Assembly (NCBI RefSeq): GCF_900091605.1
Contig: NZ_FMCQ01000002.1
Coordinates: 124,001-188,000 of the forward strand
Reading direction: 5' to 3'
Origin: Micromonospora tulbaghiae
Lineage (GTDB): Bacteria > Actinomycetota > Actinomycetes > Mycobacteriales > Micromonosporaceae
DNA: 64,000 nucleotides
Part shown: positions 62,101 through 64,000 of the stretch, one piece after another
Layout of the letters: each line of letters begins with the position of its first letter
Position numbering within the stretch: position 1 is the first letter of the stretch
Program-made: the position numbers and the translations under genes
Notes under the pieces: model-generated
Database searches by the model: none
Told to the model about the DNA's origin: nothing
The model's input: the letters and a program-made list of their open reading frames with translations, nothing else

Positions 62101-64000
62101 GGTGCCGGTCAGGCCGGCGGCGACGGTGCCGGAGGCCGGGCCGTGCCCGGTGGTGCGGGTGGCGTCGCCGTCGGCCCGGTCGGTCTCGGTGCCCTGCGCC
62201 CGTCCGGTCAGCGTGACCTGCGCCGCCGTCCGCGAGGTGGTGCGGATCTGCGCCTCGCCGACCACAGCGCGGTCGGTGACCGACAGTTCGTCGACCAGGT
62301 CGATGCCGGTGAAGCTCGGCTCGCCGACCGGCTCGGCGGTGAGCGTGACGTGGTACGTGGCGCCCCGGAACCGCCGTTCCAGCCGTACCGTCTCGCTCCG
62401 GCCACCGTTGAGCGCGTCGGCCAGGTGCAGGTGGGCGGCGCCGAGGAAGCCGGTGCTGCCGAGCCCTCGGATCGGGTCGTTCGGGCCGCGGTCCCGGGTG
62501 GACGGCAGGATCGCCTGGGCGAGGTCCTCGCTCGACTCCCGGGCCAGGGCACGCCGCAGGTGCGGGATGCGGTCGGTGAGGTCGATGTGGGTGGTGACAC
62601 CGCCGATGCCGAGCGATCGTCGCGGTCCGGGCCGGAACTCCGGCTGTGCCGCGTGGGCCGGTGTGCCGGGGCCGGCCGCGTCCTCGTCCTGCCGCTGCTG
62701 TGCCTCGCGTACCAGGTCGCGTTCCCGCTGCTGGTGCTCGGCCTGCGTGGCCCGCTCCTGCTCCTGCGCCGCCAGCAGCTCCTGCGTGGCCGTGTCGTGC
62801 GCGGCGGTCAGCTCGCCGAGTTCGCGCCGGTGGCGGCCCTGAAGCGCGGCGAAGGAGTCGTCAACGAGTTGCCGGGCCGCCGCGTCGACGGCGCGGTCCC
62901 GGTGGACCCGGTCGACGTAGGCGCGGGCGTCGCGCTGCTCGGTGTGCTGCCGCCGCAGCAGGTTCCCGCGTTCCGTGGCCTGTTCGCGGGCCATCCGGTC
63001 GCGCTGCTCGTCCTGGTCGGCGCGGAGCGTCCCGGCCCGCTCGGCGTGTTCCAACTGCAGCCGTACCTCGGCGGTGCCGTGCCGGCGGGCGCGGTCGCGG
63101 TCCTGGAGCCGCTTCAGCTCCGCCGGGGTCATCCGCATGACGACCGCGCCGGGCAGGGTGAGCCAGCGGCCGGCCCGCCGGGCCGGTGAGCCGGGCCAGC
63201 GGCCCAGCGGACGCAGGTTGCTGTCGTGCCGGGCCTCGGCGACCACCTCCGCCTCGACGTCCACCCGCACCAGCAGTTCGCGTTCGGCGCGGCCGCCGCC
63301 GAGGCGCAGCTTGGACACGCCCGAGACGCTGCGCTCGCTGATCCGCCCCCACGCCCGCCGCCACGGCGTGACGGACAGGATGACGGCACCGCCGGGCCGG
63401 CCGGTGCTGCCGCCGTGGTCGGCGACCGGCCCGCTGACCGAGGCGACGCCGGTGCCGGAGACGCTCAGCTCGATCGCGCGCGCGTTCGTGGTCTTGCGGG
63501 CGGTGCCGCTGGCGAAGGTCCGCTTTACCCGGGCGAACTCGGCGCCGTCGAGCACTGTCGGGTTGGCCGGCCGCAGCCGTACCCGCACGTCGGCGCGAGC
63601 GTCGGCGGCCCGGCGGCCGTGCCACAGGTTGCTCAACGCCAGCGGGCGGCTGAACAGCTCGGCGTCACCGGTGAGGCGTTCGGGCGACAGCTCGTCGGCG
63701 ACCACAGTGGAGATCAGGCCGTCCTCGACGGCGTAGACGTCGTCCCGGCCGGCCTCGCGCAGCGTCTCGACCACCGCTTCCTGCAACCGGTCGGCGCCGA
63801 CGAACGACTCCACCCGGCGTCCGTCGAGATCGTGCGGCCCGCCGGTCATCCGGCTCAGCGGAGGCGGGTACGCCATCGTCTCCACGTCGCGGGGGACCGG
63901 GCCGGGCTCCGCAGCGGGGCGCTGCCGGGACACGCGCGTCTCCGGGACGAGCATGCGCACGTCGAGGCGGTGCGTGCGGGGACGCTGCTCGGACGTGGCG
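54286..64000 (-). CDS. Giant YD-repeat (Rhs) polymorphic toxin with two Rhs cores and papain-fold toxin-like domain, 5' end outside window
   Basis: The frame stays open to the right edge, so the N-terminus lies outside; numbering here counts from a GTG at 63960 (3224 aa visible). About 275-440 is a charged coiled coil (KRLQDRDRARRHG). A first Rhs core spans about 1050-1950, from GDPVDVTTGRVVYTE to YVSPDPLGLSGGPNPTAYV and DPLGL. After an unrecognised domain (about 1980-2240) comes a papain-fold, glutamine-deamidase-like domain with Cys2408 (VDCVPL), His2484 (VGHVINV) and Asp2500 (FEDAQV). Acidic repeats follow (about 2530-2570). A second Rhs core (about 2600-3200) ends early with decayed sequence. 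It is presumably secreted by type VII machinery. The adjacent gene is Imm35-like. Confidence 0.85.
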   Translation of the reverse strand, partial: ATSEQRPRTHRLDVRMLVPETRVSRQRPAAEPGPVPRDVETMAYPPPLSRMTGGPHDLDGRRVESFVGADRLQEAVVETLREAGRDDVYAVEDGLISTVVADELSPERLTGDAELFSRPLALSNLWHGRRAADARADVRVRLRPANPTVLDGAEFARVKRTFASGTARKTTNARAIELSVSGTGVASVSGPVADHGGSTGRPGGAVILSVTPWRRAWGRISERSVSGVSKLRLGGGRAERELLVRVDVEAEVVAEARHDSNLRPLGRWPGSPARRAGRWLTLPGAVVMRMTPAELKRLQDRDRARRHGTAEVRLQLEHAERAGTLRADQDEQRDRMAREQATERGNLLRRQHTEQRDARAYVDRVHRDRAVDAAARQLVDDSFAALQGRHRRELGELTAAHDTATQELLAAQEQERATQAEHQQRERDLVREAQQRQDEDAAGPGTPAHAAQPEFRPGPRRSLGIGGVTTHIDLTDRIPHLRRALARESSEDLAQAILPSTRDRGPNDPIRGLGSTGFLGAAHLHLADALNGGRSETVRLERRFRGATYHVTLTAEPVGEPSFTGIDLVDELSVTDRAVVGEAQIRTTSRTAAQVTLTGRAQGTETDRADGDATRTTGHGPASGTVAAGLTGTAALGNQATKSTERTGRTYEQSLTVSGPVPTYRGPVRLTVTVTGRGLPEGGVSVHAVHDVTTYSATEGREPAASGPVTAVAAEQTTDEGRRRWREEAGFDRLPEPGRFAVEDVLVDVPGLHDAARQALVASGATPGRDVDAALRDTLTVSRIKALPAMLNGAFPLPMPAGAGRDLFLDARLVARPKLLRADATVKIGGSAKRNADTEYEQTAGRSFALKTAGPLVVGGVGHPGGASRVGERQDFAAVNAATLVEQQLYRTDPGAQVKDEGKVAAATTGKPARRTDPDDKLTAAVEYDVEFRFVARSRDAAGKHRAGTEVRVPGGFVVRLDEAAARDVTGRDLPPGLRTSALAVADAAKTLSAAAARLDGLTSRTDADAEAVAEAERAVTEAENAWWAAYRAHEAEVAPPPAPVPPVNVPAAEVATPTAQAPVVGDPVDVTTGRVVYTEVDARLPGLTLERTHRSDYRWGRCFGPTWASTLDQRVVTDDTYARFLAADGSIHTYPMPAEGDEALPVVGPGGPLRRLAGGGWLLTEAGRSLLFAPAGPHGDAWLTDVVTDHTGWRIERSGDGTPELLLSTSGLVVVPHLAGDLVVGAHVRAADDTVHLPTFGYDDRRRLVAVRNSSGHETRLRYDDAGRLVRWQDRNGEWFGYDYDEAGRCVRAGGGGDWLRYSLRYDDGVTHVTNSLGQVTRYEFDEQHRVTAIVDPLGATVRQEWDAAHRLLSRTDQLGRVTRFDPEARTLTLPDGSTHPVPPRRPAPAPTGDIEFDAFGRVRATWAPDGAVTTYGWTAEGDLAWRVRPDGSTQRWFYDGEGNLVDVIDASGRAVSFEYGPFDLPTARVDQAGNRTEFTYDTELRLTTVRNPAGRTWRYEYDAAGRLCGQTDFDGRAQRYEHDDAGRLVAHTDAAGTVTHYRWDALGRVVERRVGDAVTRVEYDADGHVAAVLSPDAQVRFTRDADGRVVSETINGRTVRTSYTASGAVETRTTPSGRSSRWTFDADGRPESLTAGEHLLGFTHDDAGREIGRTIGGLVALRQTFDAAGRLTGQHVADGAERRYTYDAADRVTAIADSLAGDLAFTADDTGRIRAVDGDAPQRYDYDEAGNLVGAGGGRWEFTGTMLVRSDDARFSYDAKGRLTGRVDDAGAWRFQWDVEDRMVLAVTPGGDRWRYRYDGFGRRIAKQRLGDDDQVLEEVSFAWSGDLMLEQTHRDATGATTTTTWDYRPDAPVPVAQTDGGTLRTMITDTIGTPTHLVDPGGGLRWWSRGDLWGRGADRTATPLAFPGQYVDAETGLHYNRFRYYDPATGRYVSPDPLGLSGGPNPTAYVSDPLTVADPLGLTSCTPAPATPHPLATVEPALAAPSDQTPSSLPTNPAPPPPSALYGMPFQVQVAILDEHGQVLRYETRMRDTPSPPPVTTPAGAVGYHARQWFDDVAPASRADLQDPNSAASRSYQEIREAVFPHIGTRPYTGVRSDAIGHQNEPLVGALNYYNTTTTTRRGVTRTHIGLGNRIAEERGGGRRTASQIARYLRGRIRLDQIESEAGRDFARIVSFAENARGYESEVNSLPVALDYIAHAEHGRDAADRWRDIPSWFPPAAPGYAGDEFVPRESRPPVASIMPRQRPNAITDTAPYYTETEFTGAPAPVASSSNARIVTVAPRSDRSRSPERRGGSSRRGRHGDPRYGFQGPQTGTTDVRGAAAPVTDPFRTPLADQLAAAQGDPTAQARILDSFRDQLSYEYTLNDGSTLRVLAANLHGDTADTDADLGTLDAVDRDHLRRINDNRDAGSVTANVDCVPLTLAVDAYRQTGAVTQVPAQTQPMEIGEVMKRYPGRGVDEVGSIRGLMEALGAMPNGTTAIVGLRPGGPGSVGHVINVSKDGQGRVTFEDAQVPGLATLPAISPDGSVVVIRTSDPAPGSDVDMASVRDTDSDTDMASVRDADSDADMTSVRDGDSDVDMADFSPTTETFAGVAPEAVAKTTAQTPTVGDPIDVTTGRMILTHTDAVMPGLTLERTYRSDYRWGRSFGRAWASTLDQRIIVDGEQVRYLAADGSLLTYPLPAEGEVAQPETGRTLPLRRLMGGGWLLTDPTSGRSLLFAAASDTESLLTDVTDGGLRWTIVRDRRGTPTRLLSSTGATIAFTSSAGLVTMVSLPNAAGDLMAASQFGYDADLNLIEVTNSSGDPERFTYADGRLVRWEDRNGEWYTYTYDEAGRCVATDGRGGYLRYRFDYQPGRTVVTDSLGAVRVYELNDRFQVVAETDALGATTRNVWDEAYRLRSTTDPLGRTTTSEYDALGRLVSVTRPDGSRSVTTYDELGRAVSWTDFDGSTRNRQFGPDGLMVAEVDASGEVVRYEQPAADGRGTTTHVGPTAVVHDPAGQITSVSTGQGETEYVYDALGRLFSMQDDTGLTEFGWTLEGDLAWRENPDGSVEEFLYDGEGNLVEWVDATGRRTIREYGAFDLVTAEIDDEGNRTEYAYDTELRLVRVTNPAGATWSYTYDPNGRMVSETDFDGRTQRYVYDTAGQLVERTDAAGEVTHYAYDLLGRLVERRTGEAVTRLAYDPAGRAVSPEGGDSQVRPERDAGPVVAETVNGATMSTSSGGSLPEPRTAPVPRR
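56245..56371 (-). repeat. 36-bp tandem repeats encoding acidic 12-residue units
   Basis: Three and a half units of 36 bp; each encodes DxDMASVRDxDS with small variation. Met codons recur at 56251, 56287, 56323 and 56359. It forms a highly acidic linker between the toxin-like domain and the second Rhs core. Confidence 0.88.

Noticed and set aside
1..64000. tRNA, rRNA, CRISPR arrays, transposase genes
   Set aside because: None could be recognised by reading the sequence; a tRNA or CRISPR scan would settle this.

Overview
The window is very GC-rich, with strong third-position GC bias. Many genes have actinobacterial TANNNT -10 boxes 6-8 nt before an ATG or GTG, which implies leaderless transcripts. 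It carries SARP and MmyB-type regulators, type VII secretion-associated proteins and several P450s. This suggests a filamentous actinomycete, most likely a member of the Micromonosporaceae (inferred, no marker gene seen). I saw no tRNA, rRNA, CRISPR array or insertion sequence.

Region A (about 1-18.2 kb) looks like an uncharacterised specialised-metabolite or peptide cluster. It has three cytochrome P450s, a Tat-lipoprotein oligopeptide ABC importer whose second permease and both ATPases are one polypeptide, a methyltransferase, a PIG-L deacetylase, a CPA2 antiporter, an AMP-forming acyl ligase and a SnoaL-like protein. It also has a PqqD-like/M50 membrane protease beside a 24-codon peptide gene with a near-perfect ribosome binding site, a Trm112-like protein and an Sfp-type PPTase. 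Two candidate self-protection genes, an AlkZ-type DNA glycosylase and a VOC protein, read divergently from biosynthetic genes. A repeated 16-bp palindrome (YGCTCA-N4-TGMGCR) lies in front of nearly every transcription unit, about 30 nt from a -10-like box and often on both sides. The region therefore reads as one regulon under a regulator not identified here.

Region B (18.2-28.5 kb) holds an XRE/MmyB-like regulator divergent from an SDR, several small enzymes or domain proteins (SUMF1-like, HAD-like, M23, DUF4260, DUF1697), a large SARP/AAA regulator and an FAD aromatic hydroxylase. Region C (28.6-43.5 kb) is rich in secreted hydrolases: a 1419-aa FG-GAP/zincin/PKD protein and a propeller-matrixin with an MMP-like cysteine switch. 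It also has a secreted alpha/beta hydrolase-like protein, an ABC exporter, an esterase-ABM operon divergent from an AraC regulator, a TetR remnant and an alpha/beta hydrolase.

Region D (43.6-47.7 kb) has a 1046-aa zinc-ribbon/helical/CHAT protease. It is divergent from two small proteins of unknown function, with a 38-bp perfect palindrome between them. Region E (47.9-64 kb) is a type VII secretion-linked polymorphic toxin locus. It contains a subtilase-like membrane protein that has lost its catalytic His and Ser, a GT60-like glycosyltransferase, two pairs of paralogous accessory proteins and an Imm35-like immunity protein. The YD-repeat (Rhs) protein, more than 3200 aa long, runs off the right edge. 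It has two Rhs cores with a papain-fold toxin-like domain between them, and the second core is truncated and decayed.
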